A stretch of DNA of 64,000 nt from Novosphingobium silvae (GCF_009856825.1 NZ_WVTD01000006.1:62001-126000); one strand, 5' to 3'. Shown: positions 54,594-63,441, counted from the stretch's first letter. The notes: generated from the letters alone by a model not told the origin. Program-made: numbers and translations.

Positions 54594-55805
54594 TCAGGCA
54601 GCGGTGGAGGGAATGGGAATGGCCTTCGCCCGGCGCGGGGTCTTCGCGCGCTTGAGCCCGATGAGCGGACGCAAAGGCCCGATTTCGCGCCCGGCGAGGT
54701 AGAACAGCCAGGACCCCACCGCCACCGAGGCGCACAGGACCAGGAACTCGGGCAGCGCGGTCAGCCCCTTGTCGCGCAACCAGTAGCTGACCAGCACCAT
54801 CACCGTCTGGTGGGCGATGAACACCGGGAACACCGCTTCCACCAGCGTGGCGCGCCAGCGTCCGTCGCGGTTCCAGAAACGGTCGGCGATGCCGAACAGC
54901 GCGATCACCGTGCCCCAGCACTGCACCGCCTTGGCGAAATCCAGAGGCTCCAGCCACACGCGCGGGGTTCGCACGTTGCCGGGGAAGTACCACGCCTCGA
55001 GCGCGACGAAGGCATAGCCGGCAAGGCCGAGCAGCAGCGCAGGCTTCCACTGGCGGGCGACCGTGCGGTGCAGCGGCCCGGACCGGCGCAGCAGGAAGCC
55101 GAACAGGAACATGCCACCGTAATGGAGATGCGCTGCAAAGTCGGTCAGGATCGCGTGGGTATCGGTCCACTCGCCGCCCACCGAGCGCGCCGTATAGACG
55201 AGGCCGCAGCCGATCGGCAGCAGCCATCCCCCGGCCAGCAGCCGCTCGGAAATCAGGTGGAGGCGCACCCGCCAGCGGGCCGGCAGCGCCATCTGCGCAA
55301 GGCACAGCGCCACCGTGTAGGCGAGCAGGTAGATGACGAACCACAGGTGCATGACGGCAGGCAGGTTCTCGTGGATGACCCGCCGGAAGCTGAACGCGTC
55401 GTGGAGGAGGAAGTAGCCGTAGCCGTGCGCATAGCCGCTGTTGACGAGCCCCATGTAAGGCTGGGGCGGCACGATCACCGTCAGGCCGAACAGCAGCGGG
55501 ATGCCCAGGCGCAGCAGGCGGCTCTTCAGGAACGAAGCGGCATCCGCGTCGCGCGTCAGAAGCGCCGCGCTGGCGTATCCGGATATCGCGAAAAGCAGCG
55601 CGAGGCGCCATGCGCTGAGGCCCAGCAGCGGGATCTCGGCCCAGGGCACGACACCGCGCGTGGGCGTCTGGTATCCCCATGGCGTGAACGAGAAGCCGAC
55701 GTGATAGAAGATCAGCATCACGAAGGCGCCGATGCGCAGCCAGTCCATTCCATAATGGCGATGGGGCCGGGCCGGCATGGGGCGTAGGGTGGAAGCGGGC
55801 TGCAT
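54594..55805 (-). CDS. Acyltransferase-3 family membrane protein (OpgC-like)
   Basis: A 403-aa integral membrane protein with about ten hydrophobic segments. MDWLRIGAFVMLIFYHVGFSF at the start carries the conserved His, and HLWFVIYLLAYTVALCL and FIAHQTVMVLVSYWLRD follow in order. The family (PF01757) moves acyl groups to extracytoplasmic sugars or lipids; OpgC succinylates glucans. ATG 55805 has GGAAAGAG upstream; ATG 55778 and 55748 are alternatives. It is divergent from the LacI-like gene, which may regulate it. Confidence 0.88.
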   Translation of the reverse strand: MQPASTLRPMPARPHRHYGMDWLRIGAFVMLIFYHVGFSFTPWGYQTPTRGVVPWAEIPLLGLSAWRLALLFAISGYASAALLTRDADAASFLKSRLLRLGIPLLFGLTVIVPPQPYMGLVNSGYAHGYGYFLLHDAFSFRRVIHENLPAVMHLWFVIYLLAYTVALCLAQMALPARWRVRLHLISERLLAGGWLLPIGCGLVYTARSVGGEWTDTHAILTDFAAHLHYGGMFLFGFLLRRSGPLHRTVARQWKPALLLGLAGYAFVALEAWYFPGNVRTPRVWLEPLDFAKAVQCWGTVIALFGIADRFWNRDGRWRATLVEAVFPVFIAHQTVMVLVSYWLRDKGLTALPEFLVLCASVAVGSWLFYLAGREIGPLRPLIGLKRAKTPRRAKAIPIPSTAA

Positions 55806-55991
55806 CTCTTTCCGTGGGCGATGTGCGACCCGGCGTTTCGCCCGGGCATTATCGCCGGCTCAATAGGCTGGTTGCCACCGGTCTGCAATCAGACGCTTGT
55901 AATAGAGAGTAACGCCGCTGTCGCGCTTTTCCGATCCGCTTCGGACGAGACTGGGGTTGGAGCGGCCTCAGCAACGCCCGATGATCGAACC

Positions 55992-57017
55992 ATGCGCGCC
56001 CCTCGCCCTTCCGATCCCGACAGCGCGGGCCGTCCCGCCTCGCTGATCGAGCGCGCGGGGTTTGCGCCTGCGCCCCCGCCTGTCCTGCCATCGGCACCGA
56101 TGCCTGCCGCCGCGCGGGAGACTGGCGCCCCTCCCATGCCGGTCCCGGCTGCGCGCGCGGCTCTGCGCCCTTCGTCACGGCCCGCGCCTGCCGCCGGAGG
56201 CGCCCTGCTCGCCCTCGTGCACGACGGCAGCGATCGCGGCGTACTCGAGGCGGTGGAAGCGGGCATGGCCGAGGCGCTGGATGGCAGCGTTGCCGCGCTC
56301 GTCGTGCTTGCGCTGCCGAACGGGGATGCCGCGCCGCGCCTGCGCGCCTTCCTGCAGCGTCACCGTCCCGCCGGCGTGGTGCTGCTGCCGCCCTCGCCCG
56401 AGCGCACCGACCTTGCCCATCTCTGCGCCGAGGCCGGGGTGCCCTGCGCCCGGCTCGGCCCCGCTCGCGGGCACGACGGGGCGGACGGCCAGCACGCCAT
56501 CGCCTCGGACGAGCGGCGCGCCGCCCGCGATCTCGTGACCTGGCTCGTGGCGCAGGGCCATGCCCGCATCGGCTTCGTCTCGGGCCCGGAGGATTCGCTG
56601 GCCGCCCAGCAGCGCGAGCTCGGCTACCTCGATGCCATGGCAGACGCCGGACTCGACCGGGGACCCGCACTCATCGTGCCTGGCGACGATTCCTTCGTTT
56701 CGGGGATCGAGGCGGGGCGCCTCCTGCTAGAGATCAGCCCGAGGCCGACCGCGGTCGTTTCCTCGAACGACGAGATGGCGGCGGGCCTGCTCCATGCAGC
56801 AGCGCAGATGGGGGTTGCGGTGCCGGGGGAGCTCTCGGTCGCCTGCATCGGCGACTCCGCGCTGCTCGCGCGCACTCTCCCGACGCTGACGGCGATGCAC
56901 ATCCCCTGGGACCTCATGGCCGCCGAGGCGGTACGCCTCGTTACCGGAGAGGATGCTCCGCGCGAGATGGAGTTCTTCGCAAGTCTCGTGGTGCGCGATT
57001 CGGTGGCGGCGCTTTGA
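55992..57017 (+). CDS. LacI/GalR-type effector domain without a DNA-binding domain
   Basis: About 341 aa from ATG 55992 (ATG 55821 would add 57 residues without any motif). Residues 1-70 are Pro/Ala-rich and disordered. From GALLALVHDGSDRGVLEAVEAGMAEAL on, the protein is a periplasmic-binding-protein-like sensor (RHRPAGVVLLPP, ARIGFVSGPEDSLAAQQRELGYLDAM, PTAVVSSNDEMAAGLLHAAAQMGVAVPGELSVACIGDSALL). The N-terminal lac-type helix-turn-helix is not found in any frame upstream. It may be a ligand-sensing anti-regulator, a decayed LacI gene, or use an unrecognised N-terminus. It is divergent from the acyltransferase. Confidence 0.78.
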   Translation: MRAPRPSDPDSAGRPASLIERAGFAPAPPPVLPSAPMPAAARETGAPPMPVPAARAALRPSSRPAPAAGGALLALVHDGSDRGVLEAVEAGMAEALDGSVAALVVLALPNGDAAPRLRAFLQRHRPAGVVLLPPSPERTDLAHLCAEAGVPCARLGPARGHDGADGQHAIASDERRAARDLVTWLVAQGHARIGFVSGPEDSLAAQQRELGYLDAMADAGLDRGPALIVPGDDSFVSGIEAGRLLLEISPRPTAVVSSNDEMAAGLLHAAAQMGVAVPGELSVACIGDSALLARTLPTLTAMHIPWDLMAAEAVRLVTGEDAPREMEFFASLVVRDSVAAL

Positions 57018-57521
57018 GGGGTCCACGCGTCGGCCGAAGGGTGCATCCCGGCTCGGCAAGGCGGTGACCTTGCGCCTGCAACAATGAGTGCCGGAGATGG
57101 AATGCGAGCGGGCGCGCCTGATGGCCCGCTGGCGAATGCGGGATAACGCCGGGGAAGGGTTCAGCGGACGGCGAGGCGGTCGGCGCTGGGGGTTCCTTGC
57201 GGGCATCACGCAAGGACTGCCGCTTCAAACCTTTTATTCGCCGAGGGTCCCGGGAGAGGCAAAGAAACTCCCGATGGCCGAGCCCGTGCGGTGCGCGGGG
57301 GTGACGGGCAGGGCTCGCATCCCATGCCATCTTACCTGAGGGCATACCCTCATCTTCGTCCGCGCATCCTCTTGTGGCTGTTCCGGTGTCCACGACCGAA
57401 ACGCCGACCGCGCCGGGAACGAAAGAAGCGTCAGCTACACGCTCCCGGCCCGCCGCTTGCTCGATCGTGATCCTGGAATCGCCATCGATGCTGCGACATA
57501 TAACCTAAATGGTTATTCATG
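57018..57521. other. 504-bp intergenic region carrying a repeat, no gene seen
   Basis: Between the LacI-like gene and the convergent SDR. The segment 57124-57215 matches the repeat at 7573-7650. The rest is GC-rich, then AT-richer near 57495-57520. Open frames across it have no ribosome site or recognisable product. Confidence 0.5.
57124..57215 (+). repeat. Putative intergenic repeat element, copy A
   Basis: Plus strand: GCCCGCTGGCGAATGCGGG (57124-57142), CGCCGGGGAAG (57147-57157), then a hairpin CCTTGCG/CGCAAGG (57195-57215, 7-nt loop). The same blocks occur in the same order on the minus strand at 7650-7573, with a shorter space before the hairpin. It is likely a dispersed element with a structured RNA end. 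Confidence 0.45.
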
Positions 57522-58313
57522 TCAAGCCGGAGCGCTGTTTTCCGGCTCTACCCAGGTAGTTCGAGTGACGCGAGGGCTCAGGTATTTCGTGGCCGTCCAC
57601 CCGCCATCGACGACGATGGATTGCCCATTGATCATCTCGCTTCCCGGAAGGCACAGGAACGCGATCACCGAGGCTACGTCGCGGGGCTGCGCCAGCCGGG
57701 GATAGGGCGTGGTCTCCACGTTGGCGCGCTTGAAGCCTTCGTCCTCGAAGCGGTGGCGCACCATGTCGGTCATGGTGACGCCGGGCGCCACGCAGTTCGA
57801 GCGGATGCCGCGCGGGCCATATTCGCAGGCCATGTGCTCGGTCATCGACTTCAGTCCGCCTTTCGCGGCCGAGTAGGCCCCGCCGCGCCGCCCGCCGATA
57901 TGCGCGAAGGTGCTCGTCACGTTGACCACGCTCGCGCCGGCGGAAAGGTGCGGGATTGCGTCGCGGCACAGGCGGAACGGGGCGACGAGCATGATGTCGA
58001 GGAAGTCGTCCAGCGTGTCGTCGTCCGTCTCGTCGAGCGGCCTGGGGCTGCCGACGCCTGCATTGTTGACCAGCGCGTCGATGCGCCCGAAGCGGGCAAG
58101 GGTCTGCGCCACCACCGCGCCAGGCGCCGCGGGGTCGGTCAGGTCAGCGCTGATCGCCAGCACGTGCGCGGGATCACCGATCTCGGCCTCCAGCGTGGCG
58201 AGCTTTTCCTTCGAACGGCCGACGCCGCAGATCGCGAACCCCTCCTGATGGAGAATCTTCGCCGTCTCGAGGCCGATGCCGCTGCCCGCCCCCGTGATGA
58301 TCGCTACCTTCAC
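57522..58313 (-). CDS. SDR oxidoreductase
   Basis: A 263-aa short-chain dehydrogenase: TGAGSGIG at 7-14, NNAG at 83-86, Ser134, Tyr147 and Lys151 (YSAAK). INGQSIVVDGGWTATKYL and a 20-residue extension end the protein. Arg33 in VGRS favours NADP. It is divergent from the CoA transferase at 58468, with 154 bp between starts, so the two may be controlled together. Substrate unknown. Confidence 0.9.
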   Translation of the reverse strand: MKVAIITGAGSGIGLETAKILHQEGFAICGVGRSKEKLATLEAEIGDPAHVLAISADLTDPAAPGAVVAQTLARFGRIDALVNNAGVGSPRPLDETDDDTLDDFLDIMLVAPFRLCRDAIPHLSAGASVVNVTSTFAHIGGRRGGAYSAAKGGLKSMTEHMACEYGPRGIRSNCVAPGVTMTDMVRHRFEDEGFKRANVETTPYPRLAQPRDVASVIAFLCLPGSEMINGQSIVVDGGWTATKYLSPRVTRTTWVEPENSAPA

Positions 58314-58467
58314 TTCACCCGCTCCCTGCCGAGATATTGTCCGCTCGCGGTGTTAGCCGCGCCGCCGCGACTGGCGAAACGCCCCGGCGGTATTGCCCGG
58401 GCGCGCCTTTGCCAGGCGCCGGCCTCTGGCTAGGCAGGACGCGAAATCAGGACAGCGACCACAGGCC

Positions 58468-59733
58468 ATGGACAACGACAACCCCGCGCCCTCCCAACTT
58501 CCGACAGCCGCTCTCAATGGCATCCGCGTGATCGACATGAGCCGCGTGTTCGCCGCTCCGGTCGGCGCGCAGATCCTGGGGGATCTGGGAGCCGACGTCA
58601 TCAAGGTCGAGCGGCCGGGTGTGGGCGACGACGGGCGCGGTTATGGCTTCTCGTGGGTGCCGGGAAAGGACGGAATCGAAACGCGCCACTCCAGCTTCTT
58701 CACCGTCTCAAACCGCAACAAGCGGTCGATCACTCTCAACCACGCCGCGCCCGAGGGGCAGGAAATCCTGCGCGAACTGGTGAAGGGCGCCGACGTGCTG
58801 ATCGAGAACTACAAGGTGGGCGACCTGAAGCGCTTCGGCCTAGACTACGACAGCCTGAGGGCCATCAACCCGCGCCTCGTCTACTGCTCCGTCACTGGGT
58901 TCGGGCAGACAGGCCCGATGGCCGCGCTGCCGGGCTATGACGGGTTGTTCCAGGCGACGGGCGGCATGATGGCGGTCACCGGCGTTCCAGATGGCCAGCC
59001 CGGCGCGGGGCCGCTGAAGACGGGGCCCAGCCTGGTCGATTTCGTGACCGGCCACAACACCGCGCTCGCCATCCTGGGCGCGCTGATGCACCGCCACGCG
59101 ACGGGCGAAGGGCAGTACATCGACATCGCCCTGCTCGACAGTTCGGTGGCGATGGTCAGCCACATCATGCAGGACTACCTCATCAGCGGCAACGCCCCGC
59201 CTCGCCTTGGAAACGGCGGCAACGGCGGCGGCCCGGCGGATCTCATCCACTGCTCGGACGGGATCATCTACCTAACGGCGGGCACCGACGAGCACTGGCG
59301 ACGCCTGACCGTGCTGATGGAGCGGCCCGAACTGAACGAGGACCCGCGCTTCGACACCAACCTCAAGCGCGGCAAGACCAGCCGGGCCGAGCTGATGGAG
59401 ATCATCAACGCCTGGAGCCGCCGCTTCACGACGCCCGAGATGCAGTCCATGCTCGACGGCGCCGGGATCCCGGCCGCGCGCTATAACGAGCTGGCGGATG
59501 TGTGGAAGGACCCGCAGGTGCAGCACCGCGGTCTTCGCGCGACCACGCCGCACGCCTATGCGGCCAGCGGCTCGGTCGATCTCATCGCCAGCCCGCTCTC
59601 CCGCATGTCCGCAAGCCCCGCCACGATCCGGATGGCACCACCGATGCTGGGCGAGCATACGGGCGAAGTGCTGGGCGAACTCGGTTACGACACGGCGCGC
59701 ATTGCCGCGCTACGCGAGGCCGGCGTGCTCTGA
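58468..59733 (+). CDS. Class III (CaiB/BaiF) CoA transferase
   Basis: A 421-aa protein. IRVIDMSRVFAAPVGAQILGDLGADVIKVERPG is the N-terminal hallmark, VSNRNKRSITLNHAAPEGQEIL and VTGFGQTGPMAALPGYD follow, and the catalytic Asp is in GQYIDIALLDSSVAM. GNGGNGGGPADLIHC is a glycine-rich active-site flap. Unlike the protein at 2960 all key residues are present. ATG 58468 is preferred; the open frame extends 25 codons upstream. A caiB-like acid activation role is likely. Confidence 0.92.
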   Translation: MDNDNPAPSQLPTAALNGIRVIDMSRVFAAPVGAQILGDLGADVIKVERPGVGDDGRGYGFSWVPGKDGIETRHSSFFTVSNRNKRSITLNHAAPEGQEILRELVKGADVLIENYKVGDLKRFGLDYDSLRAINPRLVYCSVTGFGQTGPMAALPGYDGLFQATGGMMAVTGVPDGQPGAGPLKTGPSLVDFVTGHNTALAILGALMHRHATGEGQYIDIALLDSSVAMVSHIMQDYLISGNAPPRLGNGGNGGGPADLIHCSDGIIYLTAGTDEHWRRLTVLMERPELNEDPRFDTNLKRGKTSRAELMEIINAWSRRFTTPEMQSMLDGAGIPAARYNELADVWKDPQVQHRGLRATTPHAYAASGSVDLIASPLSRMSASPATIRMAPPMLGEHTGEVLGELGYDTARIAALREAGVL

Positions 59734-59771
59734 CGCGCAAGCGGGCTGCCGGCGAGGATTGCCGGGAAACG

Positions 59772-59799
59772 AAAAGGGCCGGAAGCGATGCTCCGGCCC
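59772..59799 (-). terminator. Rho-independent terminator of dnaN
   Basis: On the minus strand GGGCCGGA (59799-59792) pairs with TCCGGCCC (59783-59776), an 8-bp stem with an 8-nt loop, followed by TTTT. It begins 28 bp past the dnaN stop. On the plus strand the same hairpin is followed by TTCCC and could also stop the CoA-transferase transcript. Confidence 0.75.
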
Positions 59800-59826
59800 T
59801 TCCCTGTTCCTGTTCCTCGCGCCGGG

Positions 59827-60945
59827 TCAGACCCGCATCGGCATCAGCACGTAGAGCGCGGGGCTCTTCTCGTCCTGGCGGATCAGCGTGGGGGCAGCGG
59901 CGTCGGCGAGGTGAAGTTCCACCGTGTCACCGTCGATCTGGCCCAGGATGTCCTTCAGGTAATTGGCGTTGAAGCCGATCTCGAAACCTTCCGAGCGATA
60001 GTCGGCAGGCACTTCCTCGGCGGCGGTGCCGTTGTCGGGCGAGGTGACCGAGAGCGTCACGCGATCCTGGTCGAGCGCCATCTTCACCGCGCGGGTCTTT
60101 TCGGTAGCGATGGTGGCCACGCGGTCCACGCCCTGGAAGAAGCTCTTGGGATCGACCTTGAGCAGCTTGTCGTTGCCGGTGGGGATGACGCGGGTGTAAT
60201 CTGGGAAGGTCCCGTCGATCAGCTTGCTGGTCAGCACCACGCCATTCTCGCCGCCCAGCGTGAAGCGCACCTTGCTGGCCGACAGGTCGACCAGCACGTT
60301 GGTGTCGAGCGCTTCTTCCAGAAGCTTGCGCAGTTCGCCCACACATTTGCGCGGAACGATCACATCGGGCATGCCCTGCGCGCCGTCCGGCCGGGCCAGC
60401 GTGAAGCGCGCGAGGCGGTGGCCGTCGGTGGCGGCGGCCTTGAGTTCCTCGTCCGTGACGTGAAGGAAGATGCCGTTCAGATAGTAGCGCGTCTCCTCGG
60501 TGGAGATGGCAAAGCGCGTGCGATCGATCAGCTGGGCCAGAGTGGCGGCGGGGATTTCGAAGCTCGTCGGCAGTTCGCCTTCCGCGATCATCGGGAAATC
60601 GTCGCGCGGGAGCGTGGGCAGCTGGAAGCGGCTGCGCCCGGCCTTGACCACCATCCGGTTGTCGGCCGCGTCCAGGCTGACCTGACTGCCTTCGGGGAGC
60701 TTGCGCGCGATATCGAAGAGGAGGTGCGCGGAGACGGTGATCGCCCCCTGCTGCTCCACCGAGACGGCGCCGAGCGTTTCCACCACCTGCAGGTCGAGGT
60801 CGGTGGCCATGATGCGCAAGGACCCGGTCGAGGAAGCCTCGATCAGGACGTTCGAGAGGATCGGGATGGTATTGCGGCGCTCGACGACCGACTGCACGTG
60901 GGAAAGGCAGCGCAGCAGCGTGGAACGTTCGATAGTGGCCTTCAT
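59827..60945 (-). CDS. dnaN: DNA polymerase III beta subunit (sliding clamp)
   Basis: A 372-aa clamp: MKATIERSTLLRCLSHVQSVVERRNTIPILSNVLIEA at the start, three repeated clamp domains, and the C-terminal ALYVLMPMRV, the peptide groove tail. It tethers the polymerase to DNA and is the partner of HdaA. dnaA and recF are not adjacent. ATG 60945 follows GAGG. Ends in a strong terminator. Confidence 0.98.
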   Translation of the reverse strand: MKATIERSTLLRCLSHVQSVVERRNTIPILSNVLIEASSTGSLRIMATDLDLQVVETLGAVSVEQQGAITVSAHLLFDIARKLPEGSQVSLDAADNRMVVKAGRSRFQLPTLPRDDFPMIAEGELPTSFEIPAATLAQLIDRTRFAISTEETRYYLNGIFLHVTDEELKAAATDGHRLARFTLARPDGAQGMPDVIVPRKCVGELRKLLEEALDTNVLVDLSASKVRFTLGGENGVVLTSKLIDGTFPDYTRVIPTGNDKLLKVDPKSFFQGVDRVATIATEKTRAVKMALDQDRVTLSVTSPDNGTAAEEVPADYRSEGFEIGFNANYLKDILGQIDGDTVELHLADAAAPTLIRQDEKSPALYVLMPMRV

Positions 60946-61195
60946 GGCAGCCTCAGGTCCCCCTTGGTCGGGCTAGGGTTCGCGAAAAACCCGAAAATCG
61001 GACGACTATCTCTAACGCGAGTCGGTGCGTCGGCAAGCGGCATATGCGGGAGAACCCGCGAAACTGGGGATAAATGAGCGGTTCCTCGGGAGAACCCGCT
61101 CGCAACCTCCGCGTCCCGGGCGGATTCGATCCGCCGGATCGCGGCGCTTCCCTGCCGCCGCCAACGCTTCGCTAATCGCGACCTCGGCACCAGCG

Positions 61196-61222
61196 GCAAG
61201 GCCGCCGGTGCCATGTGCCGCG
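61196..61222 (-). terminator. Hairpin downstream of fabG
   Basis: GGCACC-A-GCGGC pairs with GCCGC-C-GGTGCC around a 3-nt loop, 11 bp with one mismatch, 12 bp past the fabG stop. No T-run. The upstream dyad GGCGGAT/ATCCGCC (61119-61135) lies further along. Weak terminator candidate. Confidence 0.4.
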
Positions 61223-61234
61223 AGACCGGCGCGA

Positions 61235-61999
61235 TCAGACCATCACCATGCCGCCGTTGACGTGGATCGTCTGGCCGGTGACGTAGCCTGCCTCGCGGCT
61301 GGCGAGGAACACGGCGGCCGATGCGATGTCCTCGCCCTCGCCCATGCGGCCCATCGGGATGCGGCCGTTGAGCGCGTCCTTCTGCGCGTCGGGCAGGACG
61401 TCGGTCATGGCGGTGCGGATGAAGCCGGGCGCGATGCAGTTCACGGTCACGCCGCGCGTCGCCAGTTCCTGCGCGAGGCTCTTCGACATGGCGGTGATGC
61501 CGCCCTTGGCCGCGCAGTAGTTCATCTGCCCAGGATTGCCCGTGGTGCCGACCACCGAGGTCACGTTGATGATGCGTCCGAAACGGGCCTTCATCATCGG
61601 CTTGGTGACGCCGCGCATCAGGCGGAAAGTCGATTCCAGGTTCACCCGGATCACCGCGTCCCACTCCTCGTCCTTCATGCGCATGGCGAGGTTGTCGCGC
61701 GTGATGCCGGCGTTGTTGACGAGGATGTCGATCTTGCCGAGCGATTCGAGCGCTGCGGGCACCAGCTTCTCCACCTGCTCGGCGTCGGAGAGGTTGCAGG
61801 CGATCGCCACGTGATCGACCTCCTGCGGGGCCTGCGGGCTGTGCTCGTCCAGCTCGTCGCGAAAGGCGCGCAGCTTGTCCGCGTTCGAGCCCGAGATCGC
61901 CAGCCGCGCCCCTTGCGCCGCCAGCGCGCGGGCCACCGCCGACCCGATCCCCCCGCTTGCGCCGGTCACCAGGGCAGTCATTCCATGAAGGTCGAACAT
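61235..61999 (-). CDS. fabG: 3-oxoacyl-ACP reductase FabG
   Basis: A 254-aa SDR. TGASGGIGSAVARAL, NNAGITRDNLAMRMKDEEWDAVI, Tyr and Lys in MNYCAAKGGI and HVNGGMVMV at the end match FabG, the NADPH-dependent reductase of fatty-acid elongation. ATG 61999 follows ACGGAGACTGAC; the TGA of the GxxExxY gene lies within that leader, one base before the ATG. fabD is upstream, separated by the GxxExxY cassette. Confidence 0.94.
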   Translation of the reverse strand: MFDLHGMTALVTGASGGIGSAVARALAAQGARLAISGSNADKLRAFRDELDEHSPQAPQEVDHVAIACNLSDAEQVEKLVPAALESLGKIDILVNNAGITRDNLAMRMKDEEWDAVIRVNLESTFRLMRGVTKPMMKARFGRIINVTSVVGTTGNPGQMNYCAAKGGITAMSKSLAQELATRGVTVNCIAPGFIRTAMTDVLPDAQKDALNGRIPMGRMGEGEDIASAAVFLASREAGYVTGQTIHVNGGMVMV

Positions 62000-62000
62000 G

Positions 62001-62441
62001 TCAGTCTCCGTAATCATTTTTCACGCGGAGGCGCGGAGACGCGGAGCGGCCTGCGGCCGGTTCATACCCGTTGACGACGCGCCGGATACCGCTCTTCATG
62101 GTCTCGCCACCAAAGTTCAGCAGCAGCCCTACGGGCTGATTGAGCAAACGCAAGTAAGTGAGCAACTGCTTGCCATGGACGCGGGTCAGCTGCTCGACGG
62201 ACTTTATCTCGACGACCAGCCGATCATCGACGATCAGATCGGCGCGGAAGGCAGCCGGGAAGTGCAGACCTTCGAACGTGATGGCGACCGGCTTCTGCCG
62301 GTCAGCCTTCCATCCCGCCCGCTCAAGGCTCGCGGCAAGCACGGTTTCATAGACGCTTTCCAAAAGGCCCGGCCCGAGGTCTCGATGGATGCGCAAGGCT
62401 GCATCGACGACCTCGGCGCTCAAACGATCGATCTCGGCCAT
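62001..62441 (-). CDS. GxxExxY protein (PDDEXK-like nuclease fold)
   Basis: A 146-aa protein of the GxxExxY family (TIGR04256 by recall). The naming motif is GLLESVY at residues 25-31; Asp68, Glu78 and Lys80 (DLIVDDRLVVEIK) have PDDEXK spacing. ATG 62441 is preceded by GGAGAGAAG, which is formed by the inner edge of the upstream inverted repeat. The C-terminal SASPRLRV is encoded by the other copy of the repeat. It splits fabD from fabG. Biochemical role is not established. The gene-plus-repeat unit looks like a mobile cassette. Confidence 0.88.
   Translation of the reverse strand: MAEIDRLSAEVVDAALRIHRDLGPGLLESVYETVLAASLERAGWKADRQKPVAITFEGLHFPAAFRADLIVDDRLVVEIKSVEQLTRVHGKQLLTYLRLLNQPVGLLLNFGGETMKSGIRRVVNGYEPAAGRSASPRLRVKNDYGD
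62022..62046. repeat. Inverted repeat, fabG-proximal copy
   Basis: 25 bp, purine-rich on the plus strand (starts CACGCGGAGG, ends ACGCGGAG). Exact reverse complement of 62447-62471. It is inside the 3' coding end of the GxxExxY gene. Confidence 0.85.
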
Positions 62442-62446
62442 CTTCT

Positions 62447-62471
62447 CTCCGCGTCTCCGCGCCTCCGCGTG
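62447..62471. repeat. Inverted repeat, fabD-proximal copy
   Basis: 25 bp, starts CTCCGCGTCT, ends CTCCGCGTG. Exact reverse complement of 62022-62046. Its inner edge supplies the ribosome site of the GxxExxY gene. The fabD stop lies 35 bp away. Confidence 0.85.
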
Positions 62472-62505
62472 CCTCCTTCTATTCAGGCTCGCTCATCCTT
62501 GCCAA

Positions 62506-63441
62506 TCAAAGGGTTTTAACCAGCTCCTCGATCTCGGCCATGGTCGAGGCGGAGGTCACTTCCACTTCGCCGGCCGAGCGCTTGATCATCGGGCCAACGA
62601 CCTTGCCGCCCAGTTCCACGAAGCGCTCGACGCCGGCGGCGTGCATGGCGATGGCGCTCTCGCGCCAGCGGACGCGGCCGGTGACCTGTTCGACCAGCAG
62701 GCGCTGGACCTCGGATGGGTCGGTGACCACCGATGCGGTCACGTTGGCGAAAAGCGCAACCCGCAGCGGTCCCGGAGGCGTTGCGGCCAGCGCCTCTGCC
62801 ATGGCATCGGCGGCGGGCTGCATGAGCGGGCAGTGGAACGGCGCGGAGACAGGAAGCGCGATGCCGCGCTTGATGCCGTGATCCTTGACGAGCGCGATTG
62901 CCCGCTCGATCGCTTCCTTGTGGCCGGACAGCACGACCTGCGTGGGATCGTTGTCGTTGGCGACGGTGCAGACCTGGCCTTCCGCGGCTGCCTGCGCCAG
63001 CGCGCTCGCCTTCTCAATGTCGGCGCCGAGCAGCGCGGCCATGGAGCCCACGCCCACCGGCACGGCGGCCTGCATCGATTCGCCGCGAAGCTTGAGAAGG
63101 CGCGCGGTGTCGGCCAGGCTGAAGGCGCCTGCGGCACACAGCGCGGTATATTCGCCCAGCGAGTGACCGGCGACGTAGTCCGCCTTGTCGGCCAGCGAGA
63201 TGCCGCCCTCCTTCTCCAGCACGCGCAGCACCGCAATGGCGTGCGCCATGATCGCGGGCTGGGCGTTGGCGGTGAGCGTCAGCTCGTCTTCGGGGCCCTG
63301 CGTCATGATGCGGAAGAGATGCTGGCCGAGCGCTTCGTCAACCTCCTGGAAAACCTCGCGAGCGACGGCGCTCGCCTCTGCGAGTTCGGCGCCCATGCCG
63401 ACCTTCTGGCTGCCCTGTCCCGGGAAAACGAATGCACGCAT
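62506..63441 (-). CDS. fabD: Malonyl-CoA:ACP transacylase FabD
   Basis: A 311-aa enzyme moving malonyl from CoA to ACP. MRAFVFPGQGSQKVGMG is the classical start, the nucleophile Ser is in GHSLGEYTAL, and the catalytic His in VSAPFHCPLMQPA. It ends LVKTL. The open frame continues upstream to 63747, but the FabD N-terminus is at ATG 63441. fabG is downstream, displaced by the 450-bp cassette. Confidence 0.97.
   Translation of the reverse strand: MRAFVFPGQGSQKVGMGAELAEASAVAREVFQEVDEALGQHLFRIMTQGPEDELTLTANAQPAIMAHAIAVLRVLEKEGGISLADKADYVAGHSLGEYTALCAAGAFSLADTARLLKLRGESMQAAVPVGVGSMAALLGADIEKASALAQAAAEGQVCTVANDNDPTQVVLSGHKEAIERAIALVKDHGIKRGIALPVSAPFHCPLMQPAADAMAEALAATPPGPLRVALFANVTASVVTDPSEVQRLLVEQVTGRVRWRESAIAMHAAGVERFVELGGKVVGPMIKRSAGEVEVTSASTMAEIEELVKTL

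Larger units (their letters stand above)
62022..62471 (-). mobile_element. GxxExxY cassette bounded by perfect 25-bp inverted repeats
   Basis: CACGCGGAGGCGCGGAGACGCGGAG-type repeat at 62022-62046 and its exact reverse complement at 62447-62471 enclose the GxxExxY gene (450 bp total). It lies in the fabD-fabG interval, same orientation as both. No transposase or integrase is inside, so it would be a non-autonomous element. No target duplication is evident: flanks are T-rich on one side (TAATCATTTT) and CCTCCTTCT on the other. Confidence 0.7.

Noticed and set aside
62442..62521. fabD start or stop altered by the cassette
   Set aside because: fabD ends in the expected LVKTL before its own TGA at 62506, so the cassette lies outside the coding sequence.
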